From positions 1 through 34,953 of the forward strand of contig CALBXN010000074.1 of assembly GCA_937890485.1 (NCBI GenBank): 34,953 bases of DNA. The letters run 5' to 3'. Both the position numbers and the translations under genes were made by a program. Below the pieces are notes generated by a model. It had not been told where the DNA came from and did not search any database. It saw only the letters and a list, made by a program, of their open reading frames with translations. Positions 1 to 8,253 of the stretch are shown one piece after another. This DNA comes from an uncultured Treponema sp. GTDB lineage: Bacteria; Spirochaetota; Spirochaetia; Treponematales; Treponemataceae. Each line of letters begins with the position of its first letter. The first letter of the stretch is position 1.

Positions 1-51
1 CTATTTGTCTTACACTTTTTATCATCCGCTCTGTATATCTTAATCTTACGA

Positions 52-1059
52 TTACTTATTATCACCAATCATTTTCCTTTTAAATACTATAATAGATAGT
101 ATCAATATGATTATTGTATAGGCAACAAATACAATTATATTTCTTGTTGATAAAATATCATAATTGTTATTTAATACACCCTTAATTATATTCAAAGCAC
201 TTTCAAAAGGTAATAACTCACATAATTTTGCAAATCCATTTCCAATATATATTCTACCTTCAGTTCCTACAATATCAACTTCAAAACCAAAAAATTTACT
301 TCGCCCAGAAAAATTAAAAGTAACATCTGGACAAATTTCATTTTGAAAATTTACTCTTAAATTTCTTACAACTCCCAAATCATCTTTCATAAGACTCACA
401 AGTTTAGGTTTTTGTAATATTTCATCATTTTGTAAATCTTCATTATTATCTGAAAGTAAAAATAGAATAATATCAACAAGATGTGTTCCATCATGAAGTA
501 AGCTATAAAATCCAGTTAATTCGTCTTCTTTTCGGTAAACTCTAAGCCCCGAAAATAAATTTGCATCTATGAATTGAAGATTTCCTATTTTATTCATCCA
601 ATCTTTTGCAATTTTGTAATCAAGAGCAAATCTTCTTTCATGATTTATCATAACTGGAACATTATTTTCTTTTGCATTTTTTTTAATTTTCATAGCTTGC
701 TCAGAATTTAATGCAACTGGTTTTTCAAGGATAACAAGAGAAGGCTTTGATTTTATTGCAGAAATAACACATTCTAAATGAGACTCCTCATTTACAGCTA
801 CAACTATAATATCAGGTTTAACAGAATCATCTGAAAACATATCTTTTGTACTAGAAAAAACTTTTGCTTTGGGATTATGTTTTTTCCATAAAGCTAAATT
901 TTCAAAATTTGTATCACAACCCCACAGAAGTTCTAATCGTGAATTTTTATTTATTGCAAAAGAATGAGATGCAGGTTGTTCGCGTTTTTTATCAAAACCT
1001 AACGTAAAACCAATTCTTCCAGTTCCGATAATTGCAACTTTGTATTTTTTTTCGTTCAT
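52..1059 (-). CDS. Gfo/Idh/MocA-family oxidoreductase with an unusual C-terminal membrane tail
   Basis: Probable NAD(P)-dependent sugar or cyclitol dehydrogenase; the substrate cannot be read from the sequence. The N-terminus has a Rossmann fold (VAIIGTGRIGF near residues 8-18), followed by the family's typical ILEKPVALN segment that carries the conserved EKP motif, and a C-terminal alpha/beta region with YRKEDELTGFYSLLHDGTHLVD. I chose the ATG at 1059 because GGAG lies at 1066-1069 at good spacing; an upstream TTG (1071) overlaps that site. The last ~50 residues do not look like the family: they end in a strongly hydrophobic segment (VFVAYTIIILILSIIVF) followed by KRK, a membrane anchor. The tail may come from a fusion or frameshift. 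Family call is firm, substrate unknown. Confidence 0.85.
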   Translation of the reverse strand: MNEKKYKVAIIGTGRIGFTLGFDKKREQPASHSFAINKNSRLELLWGCDTNFENLALWKKHNPKAKVFSSTKDMFSDDSVKPDIIVVAVNEESHLECVISAIKSKPSLVILEKPVALNSEQAMKIKKNAKENNVPVMINHERRFALDYKIAKDWMNKIGNLQFIDANLFSGLRVYRKEDELTGFYSLLHDGTHLVDIILFLLSDNNEDLQNDEILQKPKLVSLMKDDLGVVRNLRVNFQNEICPDVTFNFSGRSKFFGFEVDIVGTEGRIYIGNGFAKLCELLPFESALNIIKGVLNNNYDILSTRNIIVFVAYTIIILILSIIVFKRKMIGDNK

Positions 1060-1151
1060 AAAAAACTCCAAATTAGATAAACTCTATTGTATAAAAAAAA
1101 TAGTTGCAAGACAATAAAATATCTTGCAACTAAAAATTATTGTTAAGTTGA

Positions 1152-2972
1152 TTATTTTACTTCTTCAAGTAAAATTAATCCCTGGCTACCAGCATTAAAG
1201 GAAACTTTTCCACCTTTTACAATAGCAGTATCTCCTGTATAAGCATTTCTTACAGTTGTATTATTTTTAAAATATCCTTTTACAGGAAGTTCAACATCAC
1301 CTTTTTGATAAACAGCAATAATTACTGTATCTTCACCAACGGTTCCATTGTATGTTCTTGCAAAAATGTTTTCTTCAATCTTTGTTTGCTGACCAGCACC
1401 AACCGCAGGATGAGCATTTCTAAATTTACCAAGTTTTTTCCAGTGTTTATTTAAGTCGTTGTCAACAGCATCCCAGTTCATATCTCCACGAGTCATCATA
1501 TCTAAATCTCTGTCGAGAGTATATGCTTTTTCTCTAGCAGTTTCATCACCATAGAAAATCTGAACACCACCTGGCAATAAAACAAGCATAGTTGCAGCAT
1601 TGTACAAATTAGAAGGACGATGCAAACCTGTATCATGACTAGAAAAATAGGTTAAAACATTGTTTTGATTTTCAGGATTATTGATTTTATCTGCATATTG
1701 TTGCCAGTGAATAACTTTTGGAGTAGTTCCAGTACTTCCAGATTTACCATTAAATTGGAAGTTAATCATTGAATCAAAACCACCTTTAGAAAAATATGGA
1801 GAATTTAACATCAATGTTAATCCAAAAGCTTCGCCTGTCATCCAGAAGTTTTCATCCCAATTTTTTGCAGGACTATTAGGAGAACGAGTTTCATCAGCTC
1901 TCCATTCTTGCAATGCTTTCAAACAAGCGGTTTTTAGTTCTCCCCAGCGTTCAACATCAACATGTTTCGCAGTATCACATCTAAATCCATCAATACCAAA
2001 CTCACGCACCCAAGCAGAAAGCCACATAATAATATAATCAGCAGGAGCACCTAAATTGTCATCACGATATTGGGCGGCAGTTGGAACAATCCAAGGACCA
2101 AAACCTGTTTCAGCAGTTTCTTTTTTCCATTTATTTTTTAAGAAAACAGGAATTTCTACAGGCTTTGTTCTTTCTGTTACTATATCAGGAAGACCTGCTA
2201 AGCAAGACCAATAATTTCCGCCACGTTCTTTTTCACAACCGAATTTTCCATCAAAAGCACGAACCCATGGTCCCCACCAATTTGCCCATTTTTCTGAGGT
2301 ATAATCTGTAATTTCATGATTGTAATTCCAAGTTCCAGTTGCAGGATTTTTTTCTAACCAACCATGACCAGGATTTTTTCCATTTTTGAAATCACCAAAT
2401 CCGTATTCAACCATATCTTCTACAGCATTGTATCCTGTATGATTCATTACAACATCCATGATAATTCGGATACCTTTTTGATGGGCTGTATCAACGAAAG
2501 TTCTAAATTCTTCAACAGTTCCCATATTTTTATCCATACAAGTCCAGTCTAGTGGATAATATCCGTGGAATGGATAATGAGGGAAAGCATCAGAAACACC
2601 AGAAACCCAACCATGAATTTGTTCGTATGGAGCAGTTATCCAAATAGCATTAACACCTAAATCTTCAAGATAATCTAATTTTTCTGTTAATCCTTTTATA
2701 TCACCACCGTGAAAAGTTGCGTTTTCATGCCCTTTTGCATTTTGAACTCTGTAATAACTGTTGTTATTTGAAGGATCCCCATCATAGAATCTATCAGTTA
2801 AAACAAAGTAAACAAGTGCATTATCCCAAGTAAAGTTATCTACTTTTGCACTTTCTGAACTTTGTGAAACAGCAGGAACTGATTTACAACCAACAAAACC
2901 TGTAATCATCACTGCAATTACAAGTAAAACAAGTGCAACAGAAAGTTGCTTAAAAAAATTATTCTTTCTCAT
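1152..2972 (-). CDS. Alpha-amylase family (GH13) lipoprotein
   Basis: Extracellular glycoside hydrolase that probably cuts alpha-1,4-glucans outside the cytoplasm. The N-terminus is a lipoprotein signal peptide: KQL, a hydrophobic stretch, then lipobox GFVGC with the lipidated Cys near residue 29. All four GH13 signature regions are visible: region I DVVMNH (173-178), region II GFRCDTAKH with nucleophile D333, region III GEAFG with acid/base E381, and region IV FSSHD with D447. The length (606 aa) fits a catalytic barrel plus a C-terminal beta domain. The product specificity (amylase, neopullulanase, cyclomaltodextrinase-like) is not resolved. The start has no Shine-Dalgarno site but a -10 box 7 nt upstream, suggesting a leaderless mRNA. 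It is divergent from recQ. Confidence 0.93.
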   Translation of the reverse strand: MRKNNFFKQLSVALVLLVIAVMITGFVGCKSVPAVSQSSESAKVDNFTWDNALVYFVLTDRFYDGDPSNNNSYYRVQNAKGHENATFHGGDIKGLTEKLDYLEDLGVNAIWITAPYEQIHGWVSGVSDAFPHYPFHGYYPLDWTCMDKNMGTVEEFRTFVDTAHQKGIRIIMDVVMNHTGYNAVEDMVEYGFGDFKNGKNPGHGWLEKNPATGTWNYNHEITDYTSEKWANWWGPWVRAFDGKFGCEKERGGNYWSCLAGLPDIVTERTKPVEIPVFLKNKWKKETAETGFGPWIVPTAAQYRDDNLGAPADYIIMWLSAWVREFGIDGFRCDTAKHVDVERWGELKTACLKALQEWRADETRSPNSPAKNWDENFWMTGEAFGLTLMLNSPYFSKGGFDSMINFQFNGKSGSTGTTPKVIHWQQYADKINNPENQNNVLTYFSSHDTGLHRPSNLYNAATMLVLLPGGVQIFYGDETAREKAYTLDRDLDMMTRGDMNWDAVDNDLNKHWKKLGKFRNAHPAVGAGQQTKIEENIFARTYNGTVGEDTVIIAVYQKGDVELPVKGYFKNNTTVRNAYTGDTAIVKGGKVSFNAGSQGLILLEEVK

Positions 2973-2979
2973 AGGTTCT

Positions 2980-3008
2980 ATTTTACAGCGTAAAACTAAA
3001 ATTGTATA
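2980..3008 (-). promoter_or_regulatory. Predicted leaderless promoter of the amylase gene
   Basis: Minus strand: TATACA (3008-3003), 17-bp spacer, TAAAAT (2985-2980), then 7 nt to the ATG at 2972. Transcription would start at or next to the start codon. No Shine-Dalgarno sequence is present. Confidence 0.6.
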
Positions 3009-3092
3009 GAAAAACTTTTCTATAATAGAGATAAACTTTCTTTGTCAAATTTATTAAATTATTGATTTTTTGATAAACTTATTTACTTTTGC

Positions 3093-3121
3093 TTAACTTT
3101 TATCATTTTTTTTGCAATAAT
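3093..3121 (+). promoter_or_regulatory. Predicted leaderless promoter of recQ
   Basis: TTAACT (3093-3098), 17-bp spacer, AATAAT (3116-3121), then 7 nt to the ATG at 3129. There is no purine-rich ribosome binding site between the -10 box and the ATG. Confidence 0.55.
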
Positions 3122-3128
3122 AATTTAT

Positions 3129-4982
3129 ATGAAAAAACTTTTAAAACAATACTATGGTTATACTGATTTTCGCCCCGGACAAAAAGAAATAATAGAAGCT
3201 GTTCTTTCTGGCAATGACACCCTTGCAATTATGCCAACTGGAGGTGGAAAATCTCTTTGTTATCAAATTCCAAGTTTAAAATTTTCTGGACTTACAGTTG
3301 TAGTTTCTCCTTTAATTGCTCTTATGGAAGACCAAGTTCAAAGTTTAGATTCAGTTGGAATTCCTTCACTTTTTCTAAATTCTTCGCTTGAATGGGAAGA
3401 ATACACATACAATATGCATCTTATCCGAAGTGGAAAAATAAAACTTTTATATTGCGCTCCAGAAACTCTTGTTACAGAAAGAATCCAAAATCTTTTAAGT
3501 CAAGTGGAAGTTTCTTGTCTTACAATTGATGAAGCCCACTGTATTTCGGAATGGGGCCACGATTTTAGACCAGAATATCGTAGAATTTCAGAAATACGAC
3601 AACTTTTCCCAAAAGCTGTTTGTTTAGCACTAACAGCAACTGCAACAGAAACTGTTAGAAAAGATATAAAAAAAACTTTACAACTAGGAAAAAATAAACC
3701 CTACAAAGAATTTATTGCAAGTTTTAATCGCCCAAATATTTTTTTAGATGTAATTTCTAAATCAGGAAGTACAAATACAAAACTTCACGGAATAAAACTT
3801 TCTAAAGCTGATGAAATCACTTTAGATTTTGTAAAATCACATTCAAAAGAAAGTGGAATTATTTATTGTTTTTCAAGAAAAAAAGTTGATGAACTTAATA
3901 CACTTTTACAAACAGCAGGATTTTCTTCCCTTCCCTATCACGCAGGATTAAATGATTCAACAAGAAGTCAAAATCAAAAGGATTTTGTAAAAGATAATGT
4001 TAAAATCATTGTTGCAACTTTAGCCTTTGGAATGGGGATAAACAAACCGAATGTTAGATATGTAATTCACTACGACTTACCTAAATCCATAGAACAATAT
4101 TACCAAGAAATAGGAAGAGCTGGCAGAGATGGTTTACCGTCTACCGCTTTACTACTTTACAGTTATGGTGATACAAAAAAAATAAGTTTCTTTATTGAAG
4201 AAAAATCAGAAAAAGAAAGAAAAATTGCAGAAGAACACCTAAAAAAAATGGTTCAATATGCAGAAACAGCAACTTGTAAAAGAGAATTTTTATTAAATCA
4301 CTTTGGGGAAACTTTACCTAAAACAGAAGAAAAAGATGATGAAAGTTGTTGTTCATCCTGTCAAAACAAAGATTCACTTTTAACAGATGTTACAATTCCT
4401 TGTCAAAAAATAATGTCGGCAATCATTAGAACTAATGAAAGATTTGGAGCACATTATGTAATTGATGTTTTGCTTGGTTCTAAACAAAAAAAGATTTTAG
4501 ATTATCATCATGATAAACTTTCAGTATACGGAATTGGAACAGAATATTCTAAATCAGATTGGTTAAATATCGTAAATTTATTAGTTGCCGAAAAATATTT
4601 ATCAAAATCAGAAGATTACAATGTTCTATCCTTAAATCAAATTGCAAAAAAGGCCCTTTCAGAGAGAACAAAAATATATTTACCATTTACTCCTACAGGG
4701 AAAACAGGAAGTTCTATAGCAGAAAAATTTCCAAAGAAAGCAAAAATAGAACTTTCTGATAAAGATTTACTCTTGCAAGAACAATTAAAAAAATTACGAA
4801 GAAACCTTGCAGAAGAATACAATGTTCCACCTTACGTAATTTTTGGGGATAAAACTTTAGAGCAACTTGTGTATCAAAAACCACTTTCAGAATTTGAATT
4901 AGAAAATATCTATGGATTAGCAGAAAAGAAAATTCAACGCTACGGCGAATCCATAATAAAGATAATTGAAGAATATATGTAA
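3129..4982 (+). CDS. recQ: ATP-dependent DNA helicase RecQ
   Basis: 3'-5' DNA helicase of the RecQ family, acting in recombination and repair of stalled forks. Visible in order: the Q-motif region (YGYTDFRPGQKEII), Walker A MPTGGGKS with K41, Walker B DEAH at 134-137 inside IDEAHCISEWGHDFRPEY, motif III ALTATAT, motif V/VI with FGMGINKPNVRYVIHYDLPKS and QEIGRAGRDG. A zinc-binding cluster follows (C383, then the CC..C group near 408-412), then an RQC winged helix (ERFGAHYVIDVLLGS) and a C-terminal HRDC domain (VPPYVIFGDKTLEQL). Length 617 aa is normal. No partner genes are nearby; guaA follows with its own promoter. Very secure. Confidence 0.96.
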   Translation: MKKLLKQYYGYTDFRPGQKEIIEAVLSGNDTLAIMPTGGGKSLCYQIPSLKFSGLTVVVSPLIALMEDQVQSLDSVGIPSLFLNSSLEWEEYTYNMHLIRSGKIKLLYCAPETLVTERIQNLLSQVEVSCLTIDEAHCISEWGHDFRPEYRRISEIRQLFPKAVCLALTATATETVRKDIKKTLQLGKNKPYKEFIASFNRPNIFLDVISKSGSTNTKLHGIKLSKADEITLDFVKSHSKESGIIYCFSRKKVDELNTLLQTAGFSSLPYHAGLNDSTRSQNQKDFVKDNVKIIVATLAFGMGINKPNVRYVIHYDLPKSIEQYYQEIGRAGRDGLPSTALLLYSYGDTKKISFFIEEKSEKERKIAEEHLKKMVQYAETATCKREFLLNHFGETLPKTEEKDDESCCSSCQNKDSLLTDVTIPCQKIMSAIIRTNERFGAHYVIDVLLGSKQKKILDYHHDKLSVYGIGTEYSKSDWLNIVNLLVAEKYLSKSEDYNVLSLNQIAKKALSERTKIYLPFTPTGKTGSSIAEKFPKKAKIELSDKDLLLQEQLKKLRRNLAEEYNVPPYVIFGDKTLEQLVYQKPLSEFELENIYGLAEKKIQRYGESIIKIIEEYM

Positions 4983-5032
4983 AAACTTTAATTACTTTTA
5001 ACTTTGTAACTATAGAAAAAAAAAATAAATTG

Positions 5033-5041
5033 TGATATAAA
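5033..5041 (+). promoter_or_regulatory. Predicted extended -10 promoter of guaA
   Basis: TGATATAAA (5033-5041) is an extended -10 element without a good -35 box. It would give a leader of about 31 nt, which contains AAGGGA (5063-5068), 10 nt before the guaA ATG. This gene is therefore of the Shine-Dalgarno type. Confidence 0.5.
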
Positions 5042-5078
5042 TTTCTCATACTTTTTTATTTTAAGGGAAATTTATTTT

Positions 5079-6062
5079 ATGGAATTACCTAACAAAAGAC
5101 CAGATGATATGGCTAGAATTACAACACTTGAACTAGCTAATAAATTCATCGATGAACAAGTTGCTTTAGTTCGTGAACAAGTAAAAGATAAAAAAGTTTT
5201 ACTTGCTCTTTCAGGTGGAGTTGATAGCTCTGTAGTTGCTGCTTTGTTGATTAAAGCAATCGGAAAGCAATTAGTTTGTGTACATGTAAATCACGGATTA
5301 ATGCGCAAGGGCGAAAGTGAAGGAGTTGTAGAAGTTTTTGGAAAACAACTTGATGCAAACCTTGTTTATGTAGATGCTTCTGATAGATTTTTAGAGTTAC
5401 TTAAGAATGTAGCAGAACCAGAAAAAAAACGCAAAATTATTGGTGGCGAATTTATTAAAGTTTTTGAAGAAGAAGCTCGCAAACTAGAAGGAATTTCTTT
5501 CTTAGCTCAAGGAACAATTTATCCAGATATTATCGAAAGTGATGGTGTAAAAGCTCATCACAATGTTGGTGGACTTCCAGAAGATATGCAATTTGAACTT
5601 GTAGAACCTGTTCGACTTCTTTATAAAGATGAAGTTCGTGTTGTGGGAGACGCTTTAGGTTTACCAAAAGGAATGGTTTACAGACAACCTTTCCCAGGAC
5701 CAGGTCTTGGAGTTCGTTGTCTTGGAGCAATCACTCGTGATAGATTAAATGCTCTTCGTGAAGCAGACGCAATCTTAAGAGAAGAATTTGACAAAGCAGG
5801 ACTTGCAGGAAAAGTTTGGCAATATTTTATTTCTGTACCAGATTTCAAAAGTGTTGGTGTTCGTGATGGTAAAAGATACGAAGGATGGCCTGCAATTATA
5901 CGAGCAGTAAACACATCAGATGCAATGACAGCCACAATTGAAGAAATTCCATATCCTGTTTTACACAAAATTACAGCAAGAATCACAACTGAAGTTGAAG
6001 GAATTAACCGTGTAGTTTACGACTTAACTCCAAAACCAGTTGGAACAATTGAATGGGAATAG
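5079..6062 (+). CDS. guaA: GMP synthase, ATP-pyrophosphatase (synthetase) subunit
   Basis: Converts XMP to GMP by adenylating XMP and adding ammonia, in the cytoplasmic guanine nucleotide pathway. The PP-loop SGGVDSS lies at residues 45-51, and the C-terminal GMP-synthase dimerisation domain is complete (PFPGPGLGVRCLG, RDGKRYEGWPAIIRAVNT, ending in the conserved KPVGTIEWE). At 327 aa the protein lacks the N-terminal class I glutamine amidotransferase domain (about 190 aa) that most bacterial GuaA proteins carry. The reading frame starts cleanly with an AAGGGA site upstream, and there is no coding remnant of a glutaminase in the 96 bp before it, so this is a natural short form rather than a truncation. 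The glutaminase subunit, if any, is outside this window. Confidence 0.92.
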   Translation: MELPNKRPDDMARITTLELANKFIDEQVALVREQVKDKKVLLALSGGVDSSVVAALLIKAIGKQLVCVHVNHGLMRKGESEGVVEVFGKQLDANLVYVDASDRFLELLKNVAEPEKKRKIIGGEFIKVFEEEARKLEGISFLAQGTIYPDIIESDGVKAHHNVGGLPEDMQFELVEPVRLLYKDEVRVVGDALGLPKGMVYRQPFPGPGLGVRCLGAITRDRLNALREADAILREEFDKAGLAGKVWQYFISVPDFKSVGVRDGKRYEGWPAIIRAVNTSDAMTATIEEIPYPVLHKITARITTEVEGINRVVYDLTPKPVGTIEWE

Positions 6063-6065
6063 TTA

Positions 6066-6121
6066 GTAAAATTCGGCATCCTTGCCGAATTTTACAACCG
6101 AGTTTTACTTTGTAAAACTCG
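6066..6121. repeat. Composite palindromic repeat unit, copy 1
   Basis: Two adjacent perfect inverted repeats. Hairpin A: 13-bp arms 6066-6078 and 6083-6095, with core GGCA-TCCT-TGCC. Hairpin B: 10-bp arms 6099-6108 and 6112-6121 around a TTT loop (CGAGTTTTAC/GTAAAACTCG). It begins four bases after the guaA stop codon, so hairpin A may also end guaA transcripts, although no T-run follows it. Confidence 0.75.
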
Positions 6122-6147
6122 ATAATTTATTTTTTGTTTACAATATG

Positions 6148-6167
6148 ACGGTGCATCCTTGCACCGT
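6148..6167. repeat. Hairpin A-type palindrome, copy 2
   Basis: Perfect 8-bp arms ACGGTGCA (6148-6155) and TGCACCGT (6160-6167) around the same TCCT tetraloop as copy 1. Confidence 0.7.
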
Positions 6168-6177
6168 TTACTTTTTT

Positions 6178-6230
6178 AGGCATCCGTGTCTCGAAATCAA
6201 CGAAAGTTTTTTACTTTGTAAAAAACTTTC
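6178..6230. repeat. Composite palindromic repeat unit, copy 3
   Basis: Hairpin A form AGGCA-TCCG-TGTCT (6178-6191, one G-T mismatch) followed by hairpin B with perfect 13-bp arms 6202-6214 and 6218-6230 around TTT (GAAAGTTTTTTAC/GTAAAAAACTTTC). The order and loops repeat copy 1 while the arms differ in a compensated way. Confidence 0.75.
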
Positions 6231-6257
6231 AGATAAATGTGCATGTAAAATTTTCAT

Positions 6258-6285
6258 AGGAGGCGTCCGTGCCTCCTTTTTTTTT
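6258..6285 (+). terminator. Hairpin A-type palindrome followed by a T-run (possible terminator)
   Basis: AGGAGGCG (6258-6265), TCCG loop, TGCCTCCT (6270-6277), then a run of T to 6285. It has the form of a Rho-independent terminator on the plus strand and would end rightward transcripts from guaA. It belongs to the same TCCN-loop palindrome family as the neighbours. Confidence 0.6.
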
Positions 6286-6316
6286 AGGCATCCATGCCAG
6301 GTTTTTCAACCGAGTA
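6286..6316. repeat. Hairpin A-type palindrome with partial B arm, copy 5
   Basis: AGGCA-TCCA-TGCC (6286-6298), then CAACCGAGT at about 6308-6316. The same CAACCGAG word starts hairpin B of copy 1 (from 6095), so this copy looks like a unit cut short at the HD-GYP stop codon. Confidence 0.6.
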
Positions 6317-7534
6317 TTATCCTGCGTAAGCAACTTCTTCTATAGAATCTTTACAAGCTAATACAGCTTCTACAATGCAAGGCTCAAAGTGACTTCCACT
6401 TGATTCTTTGAAAATATCCATTGCTTTATCGATGGACATTGCTTCTTTATATTGTCTTTTACTGAGCAAAGCATCTAAAACATCGGCCGCAGCCATGATT
6501 CTTGCACACAAAGGAATATCGGTTCCTTTTACATTATTAGGATATCCTGTTCCATTCCATTTTTCATGATGATACAAAGCCATTACTTTTGCAACTTCTA
6601 AGAATTCTTCACTTTCAACACCAGTTAAATTTTCGTTAATCAAATTGTAACCTTCCTCAGAGTGAATCTTCATTTTTTCAAATTCTTCAGGAGTAAAACG
6701 AGAAGGCTTACATAAAATTTGGTCAGGAACACGAATCTTTCCTAAATCGTGTAGAGGAGCTGTATTTACATAAAGTTGTATATTTTCTTCTGTAAGTTCA
6801 TTAGTATAATCACCTTGTTTTACAAGTTGACGAGAAATAAGCTCTACATAAATGGCAGTTCTCTTAATGTGTTCACCTGTAAAACTATCCCTACTTTCAA
6901 CAAGGTTTGCAAAAGAAGTAATAATCTTACTTTGCATATTTTTTATATGCCTATTTGAAGAATATACTTCTTTTAAAGTATCATGACATCGTTTAGTAAT
7001 AAATCGAGAAATAATAAAAACAAAGATATATTCAACAGAAAATCCAACTCCATAAGCAATCCAATAGTACATAGGACTTACAACTGGTTGTTGCAAAACA
7101 TAAGCAGACTGACTTTTAAACCATAATGCAACAAGAAGCCCTATGTAACTAAATATATTAACTGATAAAGTTAATTTAGGATTAAAATACAAACAACTTA
7201 TGAAAGGAACTAAAGCACAACTTATATAAGTGTTTACTCTAGCGTTACTTCCTAAAAAAGAAACTAGAATCTCAAGACAAAAAAGTGTGAAATATGCAAC
7301 AAATTTCTGATTACTACATTTTCTTGCCAATATATTCTGGACTATTGTAAAAGGAATTAAAAAAGCAGAAAAAATTACTAGCCAAAAAAGAGGCATTTCG
7401 TATAATTTCAAGAAAATACCACAAGCTAAAAGTACTGGGGCTATATTAGCATAAGCTAAAATCTTTCCTGTTAATTTATTGATATGAGATAAATTCTTCT
7501 TAAAAAATTCTTCATCATTGATATAATGTTGCAT
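6317..7534 (-). CDS. Membrane HD-GYP domain protein, probable cyclic-di-GMP phosphodiesterase
   Basis: Probably hydrolyses cyclic-di-GMP to pGpG/GMP. The first ~190 residues hold several hydrophobic segments (about six membrane helices, e.g. ILAYANIAPVLLACGIFLKL and IAYGVGFSVEYIFVFIISRFI), with no recognisable sensor fold. The C-terminal half is an HD-GYP domain: the metal-binding HD pair at H262-D263 in LHDLGK, then HHEKWNGTGYP with HHE at 322-324 and GYP at 330-332, and the ARIMAAADVLDAL helix. All hallmark residues are present, so it is probably active. The gene is alone, faces leftward, and its transcript would run into the palindrome cluster. The start at 7534 is set by a consensus extended -10 box 6 nt upstream. 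Confidence 0.93.
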   Translation of the reverse strand: MQHYINDEEFFKKNLSHINKLTGKILAYANIAPVLLACGIFLKLYEMPLFWLVIFSAFLIPFTIVQNILARKCSNQKFVAYFTLFCLEILVSFLGSNARVNTYISCALVPFISCLYFNPKLTLSVNIFSYIGLLVALWFKSQSAYVLQQPVVSPMYYWIAYGVGFSVEYIFVFIISRFITKRCHDTLKEVYSSNRHIKNMQSKIITSFANLVESRDSFTGEHIKRTAIYVELISRQLVKQGDYTNELTEENIQLYVNTAPLHDLGKIRVPDQILCKPSRFTPEEFEKMKIHSEEGYNLINENLTGVESEEFLEVAKVMALYHHEKWNGTGYPNNVKGTDIPLCARIMAAADVLDALLSKRQYKEAMSIDKAMDIFKESSGSHFEPCIVEAVLACKDSIEEVAYAG

Positions 7535-7540
7535 GCGTAC

Positions 7541-7568
7541 ATTATATCATTTAAATGAAAAATTTCAA
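7541..7568 (-). promoter_or_regulatory. Predicted leaderless promoter of the HD-GYP gene
   Basis: Minus strand: TTGAAA (7568-7563), 16-bp spacer, perfect TATAAT (7546-7541) preceded by TGA (extended -10), then 6 nt (GTACGC) to the ATG at 7534. No Shine-Dalgarno site. Confidence 0.7.
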
Positions 7569-7597
7569 ATTTTATTTTATCAAAAATCTCTAAAATC

Positions 7598-8158
7598 TTA
7601 TATCTTTAAGGAATTACCATCTTTAAAAGCGTTTCCGACTTTTTCTCCTAAAGCAATATAATGATGATTTACGCAATCATAAGTGATTGGATGAAATTTT
7701 GATAAATCAATTTTGCCATCTGTAAGAATTGAATCATCAGCAATTGTGTTTACTACTTCTCCAATCAATCGTTCTGTTTCGTTATCATAACTGATTAATT
7801 TACATTCTAAAGTAAGAGGATATTCACTTATAACAGGAGCATCAACATTTTCACTTTTTGAATAAGAAAGTCCTGCTGTCTTTACTTTATCAGAAACTTT
7901 TTTTCCAGAAACAATTCCAAAATAATCAGATTCTTTAAGAAGAGCAATATCTGCAATACTTACAGTAAAAGCTTTTTTTGCAAGTAAATTTTTTGTAGTA
8001 TGATGATTTCTATCTATTATAATGGAAACTTTTGAATAATCACATACACCACCCCAAGCAGCATTCATTGCGTTGGCGCTTCCGTCTTCGTTATATGTTG
8101 CAATAATCAAAACAGGTTGAGGATAAATTAAAGGTTTATTTCCAAGATTAATTTTCAT
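7598..8158 (-). CDS. Flavin reductase family (FMN-binding split-barrel) protein
   Basis: Small FMN-binding split-barrel protein like those that act as NAD(P)H:flavin or ferric reductases. The N-terminal KPLIYPQPVLIIAT and NAMNAAWGG segments are the family signature, followed by DRNHHTTKNLLAKKAFTVSIAD and KCKVSGKKVSDK-like segments contributing to the flavin pocket. From the ATG at 8158 it is 186 aa, the usual family size. A longer frame reaching a TTG at 8200 exists, but that stretch contains a -35 (TTGCAA) and -10 (TATAAT) pair and so is promoter, not coding. The physiological electron partner is unknown. It is divergent from the pseudouridine synthase. Confidence 0.85.
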   Translation of the reverse strand: MKINLGNKPLIYPQPVLIIATYNEDGSANAMNAAWGGVCDYSKVSIIIDRNHHTTKNLLAKKAFTVSIADIALLKESDYFGIVSGKKVSDKVKTAGLSYSKSENVDAPVISEYPLTLECKLISYDNETERLIGEVVNTIADDSILTDGKIDLSKFHPITYDCVNHHYIALGEKVGNAFKDGNSLKI

Positions 8159-8164
8159 AGTTTC

Positions 8165-8193
8165 ATTATAACTTAATGTTTCATATTTTGCAA
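8165..8193 (-). promoter_or_regulatory. Predicted leaderless promoter of the flavin reductase gene
   Basis: Minus strand: TTGCAA (8193-8188), 17-bp spacer, perfect TATAAT (8170-8165), then GAAACT (6 nt) to the ATG at 8158. It argues against the longer TTG-initiated frame. Confidence 0.72.
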
Positions 8194-8217
8194 ATTTCAA
8201 AGATTTATAGAAATTAC

Positions 8218-8247
8218 TTGACTACAAATATTTTTAAAGAATAAAAT
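8218..8247 (+). promoter_or_regulatory. Predicted leaderless promoter of the pseudouridine synthase gene
   Basis: TTGACT (8218-8223), 18-bp spacer, TAAAAT (8242-8247), then ACCGTT (6 nt) to the ATG at 8254. No ribosome binding site. Confidence 0.68.
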
Positions 8248-8253
8248 ACCGTT

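Noticed and set aside
1..25. Possible start of another minus-strand gene (ATG at 25)
   Set aside because: Only eight codons are in the window and the upstream AGAGCGG is a poor ribosome binding site.
6082..6345. 87-codon ORF after guaA
   Set aside because: Made of the palindromic repeats, with no ribosome binding site; the protein is low-quality (FFRHPC repeats).
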